This document shows positions 13,929-22,525 of a stretch of DNA of 64,000 nucleotides, one piece after another. The DNA comes from Mycobacterium sherrisii (GTDB taxonomy: Bacteria > Actinomycetota > Actinomycetes > Mycobacteriales > Mycobacteriaceae). Each line of letters starts with the position of its first letter. Position 1 is the first letter of the stretch. The stretch covers positions 1 through 64,000 of the forward strand of contig NZ_LQPT01000119.1 in NCBI RefSeq assembly GCF_002102355.1, written 5' to 3'. The notes beneath the pieces were generated by a model, which made no database searches, was not told where the DNA came from, and worked only from the letters and a program-made list of their open reading frames with translations. The position numbers and the translations under genes were made by a program.

Positions 13929-15422
13929 TTAACGTCTGGTGAAACGGTAGTCGTCGAGGTCGAAACGGCGGCTGCGCCAATGCGCTTCGAGCGTGGTCGA
14001 CGGACGGAGCGGGACGTCACCGTTCTTGTCGAAGTAGTAGCTGTTGGCCAGTTTGCAACTGTCCTGCCAGAAGATCTGCCGGTGCCGCTTGCGCATCATC
14101 TCGGCGAAATAGCGGTCGTTGGCCTGCCGGGTGATCTCGACGCGCGACGCGCCGAGCCGGCGGGCCCGCTTGATGCACCGCACCATGTGGTGGGTCTGCG
14201 TCTCGATCAGCGCGAAATACGACGAACCGACGTAGCCGTACGGCCCCATCACGCTGAACATGTTCGGAAAGCCCGGAACGCTGACACCCTCGTAGGCCTG
14301 CAGCCGGTGCCGGCTCCAGAATTCGGCGAGAGTCACACCGCCGGTCCCGGTGATCGCGAAGGTCGGCATGCTGTCGGGATCCATCACGTGGAAACCGGTG
14401 GCCAGGATCAGCACGTCGATCTCGTGATGCTCGCCGTCGGTGGTGGCCACCGATGCCGGGGTGAGCTTGTCGATCGGTTCGGTGACCAGCCGCACGTTGT
14501 CGCGGTTGTAGGTGGCCAGGTATTGGTTGTGGAAACCGGGCCGCTTGCAGCCCACCGCGTACTGCGGGGTGAGCCGCTCGCGCACGTCCGGATCGTCAAC
14601 CTGCTGGGCCAGGTAGCGGCGACCGGCCTCGCCCATCCGTTTGGCCAGCGGGAACACCGTGAAATACTGCGCGGCGATGGTGAAGGTCAATTCGACGAAG
14701 GCCTGACTGAGCAGCCGCTGCACGGCCTGGCCGCCAGGAATCCGCATCGCCCAGCGCGCCGCCGCCGGCAGCGCAACGTCGAACTTGGGGAAGCACCAGA
14801 TCGGCGTGCGCTGAAATACGGTCAGCCGGTTGGCAATCGGCGCGATCTGCGGGATCACCTGCACGGCCGACGCCCCGGTGCCGATGATGCCGACCCGCTT
14901 GCCGGTCAGATCCTGGCCGTGATCCCAGCGGGCGGTGTGCATGGTGACGCCCTCGAACGAGTCCACGCCGGCGATGTCTGGCATTTTCGGCACGGTGAGC
15001 ACGCCGCTGGCCGAGATCAGAAATCGCGCCGTGATCTGTCCGCCCGGGTCGGTTTCCACGCGCCACAGCGCGAGTTCGTCGTCGAACTCGGCAGCAACGA
15101 CCTTGGTGCTCAACCGGATTCGCGACCGCAGGCCGTACTTGTCGACGCAGTGTTCGGCGTAAGCCTTCAGCTCTCGGCCCGGCGCGTAGGTGCGTGACCA
15201 ATGCCGGCTCTGCTCGAAGGAGAACTGGTAGGAAAACGACGGAATATCCACGGCGATACCGGGATAGGTGTTCCAATGCCAGGTGCCGCCGACTCCGTCG
15301 CCGGCTTCGATCACCAGGTAGTCATGCAGCCCGGCCTTATCGAGGTTGATCCCGGCGCCGATGCCGGAGAACCCGGCGCCCACGATCACTGTCTCGTAGT
15401 CGGGTTTCGACTGCGGGCTCAT
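13929..15422 (-). CDS. flavin monooxygenase, Baeyer-Villiger type (Rv1393c-like)
   Basis: 497-aa FAD/NADPH monooxygenase. The FAD-binding GAGFSGIG loop is at residues 15-22, the Baeyer-Villiger fingerprint F-x-G-x3-H-x3-W-D at 156-167 (F156, G158, H162, W166), and the NADPH loop GTGASA follows shortly after. Such enzymes insert oxygen next to a ketone to make esters, or oxidise S/N atoms. The start at 15422 was chosen because GGAG lies just upstream and the protein then begins just before the Rossmann strand; 34 further upstream residues in frame look non-native. It starts 16 nt after lipH, which supports a ketone-to-ester-to-acid pathway. Confidence 0.88.
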   Translation of the reverse strand: MSPQSKPDYETVIVGAGFSGIGAGINLDKAGLHDYLVIEAGDGVGGTWHWNTYPGIAVDIPSFSYQFSFEQSRHWSRTYAPGRELKAYAEHCVDKYGLRSRIRLSTKVVAAEFDDELALWRVETDPGGQITARFLISASGVLTVPKMPDIAGVDSFEGVTMHTARWDHGQDLTGKRVGIIGTGASAVQVIPQIAPIANRLTVFQRTPIWCFPKFDVALPAAARWAMRIPGGQAVQRLLSQAFVELTFTIAAQYFTVFPLAKRMGEAGRRYLAQQVDDPDVRERLTPQYAVGCKRPGFHNQYLATYNRDNVRLVTEPIDKLTPASVATTDGEHHEIDVLILATGFHVMDPDSMPTFAITGTGGVTLAEFWSRHRLQAYEGVSVPGFPNMFSVMGPYGYVGSSYFALIETQTHHMVRCIKRARRLGASRVEITRQANDRYFAEMMRKRHRQIFWQDSCKLANSYYFDKNGDVPLRPSTTLEAHWRSRRFDLDDYRFTRR

Positions 15423-15438
15423 CGACGGCTCCGTTTCC

Positions 15439-16404
15439 CTAGGGGTGCAACGCCTTTCGTAGCGCCGTAAGGCCGCGTTCGGTTGCCGCGGCCGCGCTGG
15501 GAACCACGGGCGCGAAGCTGACATAGCCGTGCACCAGCGTCGGTTCGTTGCTCAGTTCGGCGGAAACGCCTGCAGCGGCCAGCATCTCGGCATAACGTGC
15601 CCCGTCGTCGCGCAGCGGGTCGTGCCCGGCCGTGCCGATGAAGGCCGGCGCCAGACCCGCCAGGCTGGCAGCGTTGGCCGGGGCGAGGGTGATCGGCAGC
15701 ACCGTGGGGTCGCTGAAGTCGATCTCGGGTGGCAGATACCAGGACAGGAAGGCATCGATGACCTCCCGGTCCAGAATCGGCGCGAAGGCGTTCTCGGTGT
15801 GCGACGGCAGCGACAGATCACCCGTTGCGACGGGATACCACAGCAGCTGGAATGCCAGCTGCGGGCCGCCGTGGTCGCGGGCCAGCACCGCCATGACCGC
15901 GGCGAGGTTGGCGCCCGCGGAATCGCCGGCGACCGCGATCCGACTCGGGTCACCGCCCAGATCGGCCGCGTGCGCACCGACCCATTGCAGGGCGGCCCAG
16001 CAGTCGTTGACTCCGGCGGGATACCGGTGCTCCGGGGCGAGCCGATAGTCCACCGAGACCACGATCGCCTCGGCGCCGACGGCGTGGGCGCGCGCGACGT
16101 GGTCGTGGGTGTCCAGGTCGCCCAGACAGAAGCCGCCGCCGTGGTAAAACACCACGACGGGCGAACGGTCGGCGGCGGTGGGCGGCCAGTAGATGCGGGC
16201 CGGGATGTCGGTGAGGTCGCCGTGGCCGATCGTGTGCTGCTGGATTCGCAGATCCGGCAGCATCTCCGGCGGCACCTTGAGCAGCTTGAGCCGCTCGCGG
16301 GCGAGCTCGACACCGTCGTCGGCGCTGAAGGTCATCGGGAACGCGTCGAGCAACGCCTTGAACGTCGGATCGATCTCCGGTCGGGCGAGGGGGGACTCAC
16401 TCAT
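15439..16404 (-). CDS. lipH: HSL-family carboxylesterase (LipH-like)
   Basis: 321-aa alpha/beta hydrolase of the hormone-sensitive lipase family. The oxyanion HGGGF motif and nucleophile elbow GDSAG (Ser) are clear; DPLRDDG and the late HGY supply the Asp/His. It hydrolyses short acyl esters in M. tuberculosis. The ATG at 16404 overlaps the end of lipI (ATGAGTGA), so the two esterases are translationally coupled. It resembles the upstream gene strongly, so the pair arose by tandem duplication. Confidence 0.88.
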   Translation of the reverse strand: MSESPLARPEIDPTFKALLDAFPMTFSADDGVELARERLKLLKVPPEMLPDLRIQQHTIGHGDLTDIPARIYWPPTAADRSPVVVFYHGGGFCLGDLDTHDHVARAHAVGAEAIVVSVDYRLAPEHRYPAGVNDCWAALQWVGAHAADLGGDPSRIAVAGDSAGANLAAVMAVLARDHGGPQLAFQLLWYPVATGDLSLPSHTENAFAPILDREVIDAFLSWYLPPEIDFSDPTVLPITLAPANAASLAGLAPAFIGTAGHDPLRDDGARYAEMLAAAGVSAELSNEPTLVHGYVSFAPVVPSAAAATERGLTALRKALHP

Positions 16405-17386
16405 CAGTCCACGGTACAACCGGCGATGCTCGGTACAGCGCAGCGCGCAGCGCGCTCAGCCCGCGGTCCAATTCGGCGGTGGCGGCGGGCACCACACCGG
16501 CGTAACCGAGATATCCGTGCACCAGGGTTTCGGCGTTGTGCACCTCGGTGGGCACGCCGGCGGCGGCGAGCAGCTGACCGTACCGCAGGCCGTCGTCGCG
16601 CAGCGGGTCGTAGCCGGCGACCCCGATATAGGCCGGTGGCAGCCCGGCCAGGTGCGCCGCGCGCCCCGGCGCCATCCCCGCCGGCGGGTGGGACAGGTCC
16701 GCATCGCCGGCGTACCAGCGGGAGAACTGCGCGATCGCCTTCGTGTCGAGGATCGGCGCGTCGGCGTTTTCGGTGAACGAGGGCAGCGTCGCGTCCCAGG
16801 TCACCGACGGATACCACAGCAGCTGGAAGACCAGCGCCGGGCCGCCTTCGTCGCGGGCCTGCTGTGCGACCGCCGCGGCGATGGTTCCGCCCGCCGAGTC
16901 CCCGGCGACGGCGATGCGGGCGGGATCGGCACCGAGTTCGGCACCGTGCGCGGCCACCCACCGCGTCGCGGCCCACGCGTCCTGCACCGCAGCGGGATAC
17001 GGGTGCTCGGGTGCCAGCCGGTACTCCACCGACACCACGACGGCCCCGGCGCCCACCGCGTGCTGGCGGGCGGTGCCGTCATGGGTGTCCAGGTCGCCGA
17101 TGACGAACCCGCCGCCGTGGAAGTACACCACGATGGGCAGCGCCGCACCCTCGAGATCGGTTGGCGGCCAATAGATCCGGATGTTGAGGGGACTTGCTGG
17201 GCCCTCGATGGTGCGATCCTCGACGCGCAGTTCGGGATGCACCCGCCGGCGCGGCAGGTCGCGAAACCGCTGTCGTGCAGCGTCGATGCCGTCGTCGGTG
17301 GATAGCCGGAACGGAACCGCGTCGAGTACCTTCAGCAAGATGGGGTCGATAGGAGGTTTCTCGTCGGCTTTGTCGAAGCGGGGCAT
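16397..17386 (-). CDS. lipI: HSL-family carboxylesterase (LipI-like)
   Basis: 329-aa paralogue of the downstream lipH, with HGGGF, GDSAGG and DPLRDDG motifs in the same order. The first gene of the lipI-lipH-monooxygenase-PPOX operon. The ATG at 17386 is favoured: the protein begins [15 protein letters not shown] like M. tuberculosis LipI, and TACGGT sits exactly six bases upstream, indicating a leaderless mRNA. The start codon overlaps the start of the divergent membrane gene (CATG at 17384-17387). Confidence 0.88.
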   Translation of the reverse strand: MPRFDKADEKPPIDPILLKVLDAVPFRLSTDDGIDAARQRFRDLPRRRVHPELRVEDRTIEGPASPLNIRIYWPPTDLEGAALPIVVYFHGGGFVIGDLDTHDGTARQHAVGAGAVVVSVEYRLAPEHPYPAAVQDAWAATRWVAAHGAELGADPARIAVAGDSAGGTIAAAVAQQARDEGGPALVFQLLWYPSVTWDATLPSFTENADAPILDTKAIAQFSRWYAGDADLSHPPAGMAPGRAAHLAGLPPAYIGVAGYDPLRDDGLRYGQLLAAAGVPTEVHNAETLVHGYLGYAGVVPAATAELDRGLSALRAALYRASPVVPWTDE

Positions 17387-18167
17387 GGAGGTACCGTACG
17401 CACCCCGGGTGCTGGCGGGCGGCTGGGTGGCGGCCTGTTGGGCGGGCATCGCCTACGGCGTCTACCTGACCGTGGTCGCGGTGCAGTCCGCGCCGGGCAC
17501 GGCGCTCACCGGACAGTGGGTTCTGCAGCCGCCGTTCAAGGCCTCGATGGCGTTGCTGCTGACGGTGGCCGCGTTCGCCCACCCCATCGTCAGCGAACGG
17601 CGCTGGCTGATGCCGGCGCTGTTGCTGTCGGCCACCGGTGACTGGCTGCTGGCCATCCCGTGGTGGACCATGTCGTTCGTGTTGGGGCTGGCGGCGTTCC
17701 TGTGCGCGCACCTGTGCTTCATCGGCGCGCTGTCGCCGCTGGTGGTCAGAGGCGTACTGTCGCGGGCCCGCATCGCGGTGATGGTGTTGCTGTCCGTGAG
17801 CGCGGTCGGGCTGCTGGTGTGGTTCTGGCCGCATCTGGGTCAGGATCATTTGACGCTTCCGGTGACGGTCTACGTCGTGGTGCTGACCGTGATGGCATGC
17901 ACGGCGCTGGCGGCGCGGCTGCCGACGATCTGGGTGCCGGTGGGGGCGGTGTGCTTCATGGCATCCGACGCGATGATCGCGATCAGCCGGTTCATCCTGG
18001 GCCACGAAGCGTTGGCGGTGCCGATTTGGTGGCTGTACGCGGCGGCCCTGGTCTTGATCACCGCCGGGTTCTTCTTCGGCCGCGACGAGGCCCCCGCAGC
18101 GGCCACGACCCCCGCGCCGGCCGAGCGGCCCGCCTCCGGCGATGACGCCAAGCCGGTCGACGGCTGA
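17385..18167 (+). CDS. YhhN/TMEM86-family membrane protein (putative lysoplasmalogenase-type; Rv1401-like)
   Basis: 260-aa protein with about eight hydrophobic segments between residues 10 and 235 and a Pro/Ala-rich, polar C-terminal tail. The WLLAIPWW segment (GDWLL) contains the conserved family aspartate. Animal relatives cleave lysoplasmalogen; the bacterial substrate is not settled. The ATG at 17385 overlaps the lipI start. An in-frame TTG at 17370, 13 nt after AGGAGG (17351-17356), is an alternative start. priA follows 12 nt later, so the two are probably co-transcribed. Confidence 0.8.
   Translation: MEVPYAPRVLAGGWVAACWAGIAYGVYLTVVAVQSAPGTALTGQWVLQPPFKASMALLLTVAAFAHPIVSERRWLMPALLLSATGDWLLAIPWWTMSFVLGLAAFLCAHLCFIGALSPLVVRGVLSRARIAVMVLLSVSAVGLLVWFWPHLGQDHLTLPVTVYVVVLTVMACTALAARLPTIWVPVGAVCFMASDAMIAISRFILGHEALAVPIWWLYAAALVLITAGFFFGRDEAPAAATTPAPAERPASGDDAKPVDG
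17393..17398 (-). promoter_or_regulatory. -10 box of leaderless lipI operon
   Basis: On the minus strand TACGGT ends six bases before the lipI ATG. The promoter must lie inside the first codons of the divergent YhhN gene. Confidence 0.5.
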
Positions 18168-18179
18168 CCCGAGGGCGGC

Positions 18180-20186
18180 GTGAGCGCGCGTACACCCGTC
18201 GAGGTGGAGCCGATCGCCCGCGTGCTGCCGATGCTGTCGGTCCCGCACCTGGATCGCGAATTCGACTACCTGGTTTCGGCCGAGCAGTCCGACGACGCCC
18301 AGCCCGGCGTGCGGGTGCGGGTCCGGTTTCACGGCCGGCTGGTCGACGGGTTCGTGCTGGAACGCCGCAACCACACCGACCACGTCGGCCAGTTGGGCTG
18401 GTTGGACCGCGTTGTCTCGGCCGAGCCGGTGCTCACCCCGGAGATCCGCCGGCTCGTCGACGCGGTGGCCGCCCGCTACGCCGGCACCCGCCCGGATGTG
18501 CTGCGGCTGGCGATCCCGGCGCGGCACGCCAGGGTCGAGCGCGAGGTCGCCCCGGTTCGGTCCGCCGCGCCCGTCGGGCCCGTCGACCCGTGCGGTTGGG
18601 AGGCCTATGGCCGCGGTGGGCAGTTCCTGGCCGCGCTGGCCCAATCGCGCGCCGCGCGTGCCGTGTGGCAGGCACTGCCGGGGGAGCAGTGGGCGGACCG
18701 GTTCGCCGAGGCCGCCGCGGAAACCGTCCGCGCCGGCCGCGCCGTGCTGGCGATCGTGCCCGATCAGCGCGATCTGGACGCCCTGTGGCTGGCCGCGACC
18801 GCCCGGATCGACGCCGACAGCGTGGCGGCGTTGTCGGCGGGGCTGGGCCCGGCCGCCCGGTATCGGCGCTGGTTGTCGGCGCTACGCGGAACGGCGCGGA
18901 TGGTGATCGGCACCCGCAGCGCGGTTTTCGCGCCGCTGACCGACCTCGGCCTGGTGATGGTGTGGTCGGATGCCGACGACAGCCTGGCCGAGCCGCGCGC
19001 GCCGTACCCGCACGCCCGCGAGGTGGCGATGCTGCGCGCGCACCAGGCCCGGTGCGCGGCGCTGATCGGCGGCTACGCCCGCACCGCCGAGGCGCACGCG
19101 CTGGTGCGCAGCGGTTGGGCGCACGACATCGTCGCCACCCGGCCGGTGGTGCGCGCCTGCACGCCGCGGGTGGTCGCGCTCGACGACACCGGGTACGCCG
19201 ACGAACGCGACCCGGCCGCCCGGTCCGCTCGGATTCCGTCGATCGCGCTGCGCGCGGCCCGGTCCGCGCTGCAGGCCGGTGCGCCGGTGCTGGTGCAGGT
19301 GCCGCGCCGCGGTTACATCCCCTCGCTGGCATGCGCGCGCTGCCGGACGATCGCCCGCTGCCGGCACTGCACCGGGCCCCTCTCACTGGCCGAGTCGCAG
19401 CGGGACGGCGGACCGGGCGCCGTGTGCCGGTGGTGTGGCCGCGGCGAGCCGGTGCTGCGCTGCGCGCGATGCGGGTCGGAGGCGGTGCGCGCGGTGGTCG
19501 TGGGGGCCCGGCGCACCGCCGAAGAGCTGGGTCGTGCCTTCGCCGGGACACCCGTCGTCACCTCGGCCGGCGACGCGATCGTGGCCGAGGTCGCCGCCCG
19601 GCCCGCCCTGGTGGTCGCCACCCCGGGCGCCGAGCCCCGCGCCGACGGTGGCTACGGGGCGGCGCTGTTGCTGGACACCTGGGCGCTGCTGGGCCGCCAG
19701 GACCTGCGGGCCGCCGAGGACACGCTGTGGCGCTGGATGAGCGCCGCGGCGCTGGTGCGTGCCCGCGGTGACGGCGGGGTGGTGACGGTGATCGCCGACT
19801 CGGTCATCCCGACCGTGCAGTCGCTGATCCGGTGGGATCCGGTCGGTCACGCCGAGGCGGAGTTGACGGCGCGGGCCGAGGTCGGCCTGCCGCCCGCGGT
19901 GCACATGGCCACCATCGACGGGTCGGCCGGCGCGGTGGCCGCCCTGCTCGACGAGGCCCGGCTGCCGACCGGAGCCCAATTGCTCGGCCCCGTCGACCTG
20001 CCGCCGGGGGTGCGCCGCCCGCCCGGCACCCCGACCGGGGTGCCGGTGACCCGGATGCTGGTGCGGGTGCCCCGCGAGCAGGGCCTGGAATTGGCGACGA
20101 GCCTGCGCCGCGGCGTCGGCGTGGTGAGTGCCCGGCAGACGAATGAACCGGTTCGGGTGCAGATCGACCCGCTACAAATTGGTTAG
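18180..20186 (+). CDS. priA: PriA-like primosomal protein N', helicase motifs lost
   Basis: 668-aa protein. The N-terminal 3'-DNA-binding domain (FDYLVS near 28) and the eight-cysteine zinc region (about 380-440, ARCRTIARCRHC then CRWCGRGEPVLRCARCGS) are kept. The ATPase motifs are not: around 165-175, where Walker A should be, it reads LPGEQWADRF, and near 262-268 WSDADDS replaces the DEEH box. Actinobacterial PriA is known to be degenerate in this way. It probably loads or recognises restart forks without unwinding. GTG start, 12 nt after the YhhN gene. Confidence 0.88.
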   Translation: MSARTPVEVEPIARVLPMLSVPHLDREFDYLVSAEQSDDAQPGVRVRVRFHGRLVDGFVLERRNHTDHVGQLGWLDRVVSAEPVLTPEIRRLVDAVAARYAGTRPDVLRLAIPARHARVEREVAPVRSAAPVGPVDPCGWEAYGRGGQFLAALAQSRAARAVWQALPGEQWADRFAEAAAETVRAGRAVLAIVPDQRDLDALWLAATARIDADSVAALSAGLGPAARYRRWLSALRGTARMVIGTRSAVFAPLTDLGLVMVWSDADDSLAEPRAPYPHAREVAMLRAHQARCAALIGGYARTAEAHALVRSGWAHDIVATRPVVRACTPRVVALDDTGYADERDPAARSARIPSIALRAARSALQAGAPVLVQVPRRGYIPSLACARCRTIARCRHCTGPLSLAESQRDGGPGAVCRWCGRGEPVLRCARCGSEAVRAVVVGARRTAEELGRAFAGTPVVTSAGDAIVAEVAARPALVVATPGAEPRADGGYGAALLLDTWALLGRQDLRAAEDTLWRWMSAAALVRARGDGGVVTVIADSVIPTVQSLIRWDPVGHAEAELTARAEVGLPPAVHMATIDGSAGAVAALLDEARLPTGAQLLGPVDLPPGVRRPPGTPTGVPVTRMLVRVPREQGLELATSLRRGVGVVSARQTNEPVRVQIDPLQIG

Positions 20187-20335
20187 CGGACCGGCAGTGG
20201 ACAATCTGCCCCTTGGCCGCGCGGCCGGGCCGGTGCGGCGATAGTATGCATGAGAAATAGTCCCTCCCTACGTCATTCGTGGGCGGTGCACTTTGAACAG
20301 TTCAGCCCGTTGCGGGCACGGGAAAGGAACGCTGA
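20187..20335. other. priA-marR intergenic region
   Basis: 149 nt containing the candidate MarR box and -10-like TAGTAT (20243-20248). M. tuberculosis has a methyltransferase gene (Rv1403c) near here as I recall; no trace is visible. Confidence 0.5.
20241..20261 (+). promoter_or_regulatory. candidate MarR operator upstream of marR
   Basis: ATAGTATGCAT (20241-20251) is followed directly by GAGAAATAGT (20252-20261). Both elements recur upstream of the facing methyltransferase gene at 21709-21723. It overlaps the likely -10 of marR, so autoregulation is plausible. Confidence 0.5.
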
Positions 20336-20818
20336 ATGACCACGGAGAACGCGACGGAAGTCGCCGACTCGCTGGATGTCATCACCGATGCGCTGCTCAC
20401 CGCCTCCCGGCTGCTGGTCGGCATCTCCGCGCGATCGATTGCCCAGGTCGACGACACCATCACGATGGCGCAGTTTCGCACCCTGGTGATCCTGTCTCAT
20501 CGGGGCCCAGTGAACCTGGCGACGCTGGCCAATCTGCTGGGGGTGCAGCCGTCGGCCACCGGGCGGATGGTCGATCGGCTGGTCGCCGCCGGCCTGATCG
20601 ATCGCCTGCCTCACCCGACCTCACGGCGCGAGCTGATCGCCGCCCTGACCAAGCGGGGCCGCGAGGTGGTCCGTCGGGTCACCGCGTACCGGCGGGCCGA
20701 GATCGCCGCGATCGTGGAGAAGATGCCGGCGGCTGAGCGTCAGGGCCTGGTGCGGGCCCTGACGGCGTTCACCGCGGCCGGCGGAGAACCCGACGCCTCG
20801 ATCGACATTGACCTTTAG
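20336..20818 (+). CDS. MarR-family transcriptional regulator (Rv1404-like)
   Basis: 160-aa winged-helix repressor. The helix-turn-helix is VNLATLANLLGVQPSATGRM and the wing is DRLPHPTSRRELIAALT. AAAGGAAC precedes the ATG. It sits beside a SAM-dependent methyltransferase on the opposite strand, as in M. tuberculosis, where the MarR protein Rv1404 controls neighbouring methyltransferases. Shared sequence upstream of both genes supports control of both. The ligand is unknown. Confidence 0.85.
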   Translation: MTTENATEVADSLDVITDALLTASRLLVGISARSIAQVDDTITMAQFRTLVILSHRGPVNLATLANLLGVQPSATGRMVDRLVAAGLIDRLPHPTSRRELIAALTKRGREVVRRVTAYRRAEIAAIVEKMPAAERQGLVRALTAFTAAGGEPDASIDIDL

Positions 20819-20830
20819 GGACCTTTAGGG
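20811..20830. repeat. 10-bp perfect tandem duplication at marR stop
   Basis: ACCTTTAGGG is repeated head to tail (20811-20820, 20821-20830). The marR TAG stop lies in the first copy. This looks like a slippage duplication filling the gap between convergent stops. Confidence 0.7.
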
Positions 20831-20833
20831 GAT

Positions 20834-21652
20834 TCACCGCCGTTGCGCGGTGACCAACAGGTACTCCCAGCCCATGGTGCCGTCGGCGAGGTATTCCTCG
20901 GCGAGTTCGACGAGTTGGGCGTCGAGTTCGGCGGCCAGCACCGTGTCGTGGCCGATGTTTGCGTAGGCCTCGATCGTCGGTCCGTAGTGATTCTTGAAGT
21001 ACTCGTGAACCGCTGTGGCGCAATCGAATCGGTCGACATTCAGGGTGCCGCGCACCGTCACGATGCTGTGCACCCGCTCGCCCAGCAGCCCGGCGACGTA
21101 GCGTTCGCGCCCCCACAGCGCCGCCGGCGGCACGGCCGGCGACAGGCTCGGCCGGTACGGCCGGATGGTGGCCAGCATCCGACCGAAGAATCCTTCCGGG
21201 GTCCAGCTGATCAGGCCGATCGTCCCGCCGGACCGGCAGACCCGCACCAGCTCGTCGGCCGCACGTCGGTGGTTCGGGGCAAATTGCACGCCGATCGCCG
21301 ACATCACCACGTCGAAGGATCCATCGCCGAACGGCAGGGCGTGCGCGTTGGCCTCTCGATAGTCCAGCGTCAGATTCCGCCCGGCGGCCCGCGCCCGGGA
21401 GCGCTCCAGCAGCTCCGGTGTGAGGTCGGTGGAGACCACGGCGGCACCGCTCGCGGCCGCGGGCAGCGAGATGTTGCCCGAACCGGCGGCGACGTCGAGC
21501 ACCCGGACGCCGGGCCCAATTCCGCTGGCGGACAGCAGGATCGGGCCCAATGGTGCCATCACTTCCTCGGCCATCAGGGCGTAGTCGCCCAGTGCCCACA
21601 GCGCCCGATGCATGGGTGCGAGCTCCTCGTGCGTGGTGGTGTCGAGCGTCAT
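20834..21652 (-). CDS. class I SAM-dependent methyltransferase (Rv1405c-like)
   Basis: 272-aa methyltransferase. SAM motif I reads VLDVAAGSGNISL near residue 60 and the acidic motif II is STDLTPELLERS. The substrate is unknown. The ATG at 21652 is chosen because AGGAGGT lies right upstream; the frame extends 15 codons further but without an RBS. It faces the MarR gene and shares its putative operator, so it is probably repressed by it. Confidence 0.87.
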   Translation of the reverse strand: MTLDTTTHEELAPMHRALWALGDYALMAEEVMAPLGPILLSASGIGPGVRVLDVAAGSGNISLPAAASGAAVVSTDLTPELLERSRARAAGRNLTLDYREANAHALPFGDGSFDVVMSAIGVQFAPNHRRAADELVRVCRSGGTIGLISWTPEGFFGRMLATIRPYRPSLSPAVPPAALWGRERYVAGLLGERVHSIVTVRGTLNVDRFDCATAVHEYFKNHYGPTIEAYANIGHDTVLAAELDAQLVELAEEYLADGTMGWEYLLVTAQRR

Positions 21653-21708
21653 CAGACCTCCTGATTCGGGGGAGAGGGCACCGGCCAAACCGACCAACTA
21701 TGCCCTTT

Positions 21709-21723
21709 AGAAATAGTATGTAT
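21709..21723 (-). promoter_or_regulatory. candidate MarR operator upstream of methyltransferase
   Basis: AGAAATAGTATGTAT (top strand) combines the two elements found upstream of marR: the 9-mer AGAAATAGT exactly, and ATAGTATGYAT with one change. It lies 57 bp upstream of the methyltransferase ATG, in an AT-rich stretch suited to a promoter. Confidence 0.5.
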
Positions 21724-21887
21724 CGACAACAATATATGTGGGTAACATTGGCGTGCGCTGATTGCCGGTTGAAAGCCCGCTGGGAACGCGGGCGCTGCGA
21801 CAAATGATCGGCACTCGCGATGGATCTCATCGCCGTTTGCCCCTTTATCCAGTCGCCGTCCTGGCGCACCCTTGCTGTCGTCAAGCG

Positions 21888-21920
21888 GATCCCGCCAGGA
21901 TCCCGCCAGGATCCCGCCAG
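21888..21920. repeat. 11-bp tandem repeat, three copies
   Basis: GATCCCGCCAG is repeated three times without error from 21888 to 21920, then decays (AATCCCAGG). The 11-bp period is close to one helical turn. It ends seven bases before the RBS of the next gene. It may be a short VNTR or stacked protein sites. Confidence 0.8.
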
Positions 21921-21943
21921 AATCCCAGGAAGGATGCCAACCG

Positions 21944-22411
21944 ATGAACGAGTCCCGCCCGCCGTTCCCGCCGTACGGCCTATCGACGGCGCTGGCAAAG
22001 GTGCAGGCTGCCGAGGATGCATGGAATACCTGCGATCCCCACCGGGTCAGTCTGGCCTACACTCCGGACAGCGTGTGGCGCAACCGCGATCAATTCATTG
22101 TCGGTCGGGATCAGATCGTCGACTTTCTCACCGGCAAGTGGAAAAGAGAACTCGACTACGCCCTGCGAAAGAGCTTGTGGGACTTCCGCGGCAACCGGAT
22201 CGCGGTGCGTTTCCAATACGAGTGCCGCGACGCCGCCGGGCAGTGGTGGCGCAGTTACGGCAACGAGCTGTGGGAGTTCGACGAGAACGGGCTGATGCGC
22301 CGGCGCGAGGCGAGCATCAACGACGTAGCCATCGACGAATCCGAGCGCCGGTTTTTCGGACCGCGGCCCGACTGCGACCGTGACTTGAACTACGACATCC
22401 CGCTGTGGTGA
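21944..22411 (+). CDS. DUF1348 / SnoaL-like (NTF2-fold) protein
   Basis: 155-aa protein of the nuclear-transport-factor-2 fold. [20 protein letters not shown] is the usual opening helix and strand, and the DLNYDIPLW end is typical of DUF1348. Members are small alpha+beta cones that bind or isomerise hydrophobic ligands; no specific reaction is known. The ATG at 21944 has AGGAAGGA at 21927-21934. It is the first gene of the accessory block and may be co-transcribed with the MBL gene 114 nt on. Confidence 0.82.
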   Translation: MNESRPPFPPYGLSTALAKVQAAEDAWNTCDPHRVSLAYTPDSVWRNRDQFIVGRDQIVDFLTGKWKRELDYALRKSLWDFRGNRIAVRFQYECRDAAGQWWRSYGNELWEFDENGLMRRREASINDVAIDESERRFFGPRPDCDRDLNYDIPLW

Positions 22412-22525
22412 AGCTGGCCCGGCAAAGGAGTAAGTTTGCCCGACAAGACGACGCGTCTTTACCGGCGAGATCGTGGCGGCAATGAAATCGCGGCGTAGGC
22501 AACACAATTCGAGGAGAGTGACGAC

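Noticed and set aside
13407-15197. Plus-strand 596-codon ORF opposite the PPOX and monooxygenase genes
   Set aside because: It covers two well-supported genes in antisense and has His/Val/Gly-rich composition typical of a shadow frame.
20815-21039. Minus-strand ORF extending past the methyltransferase stop
   Set aside because: It is a different frame inside the methyltransferase gene and has no homology; the duplication at 20811-20830 is the only notable feature.
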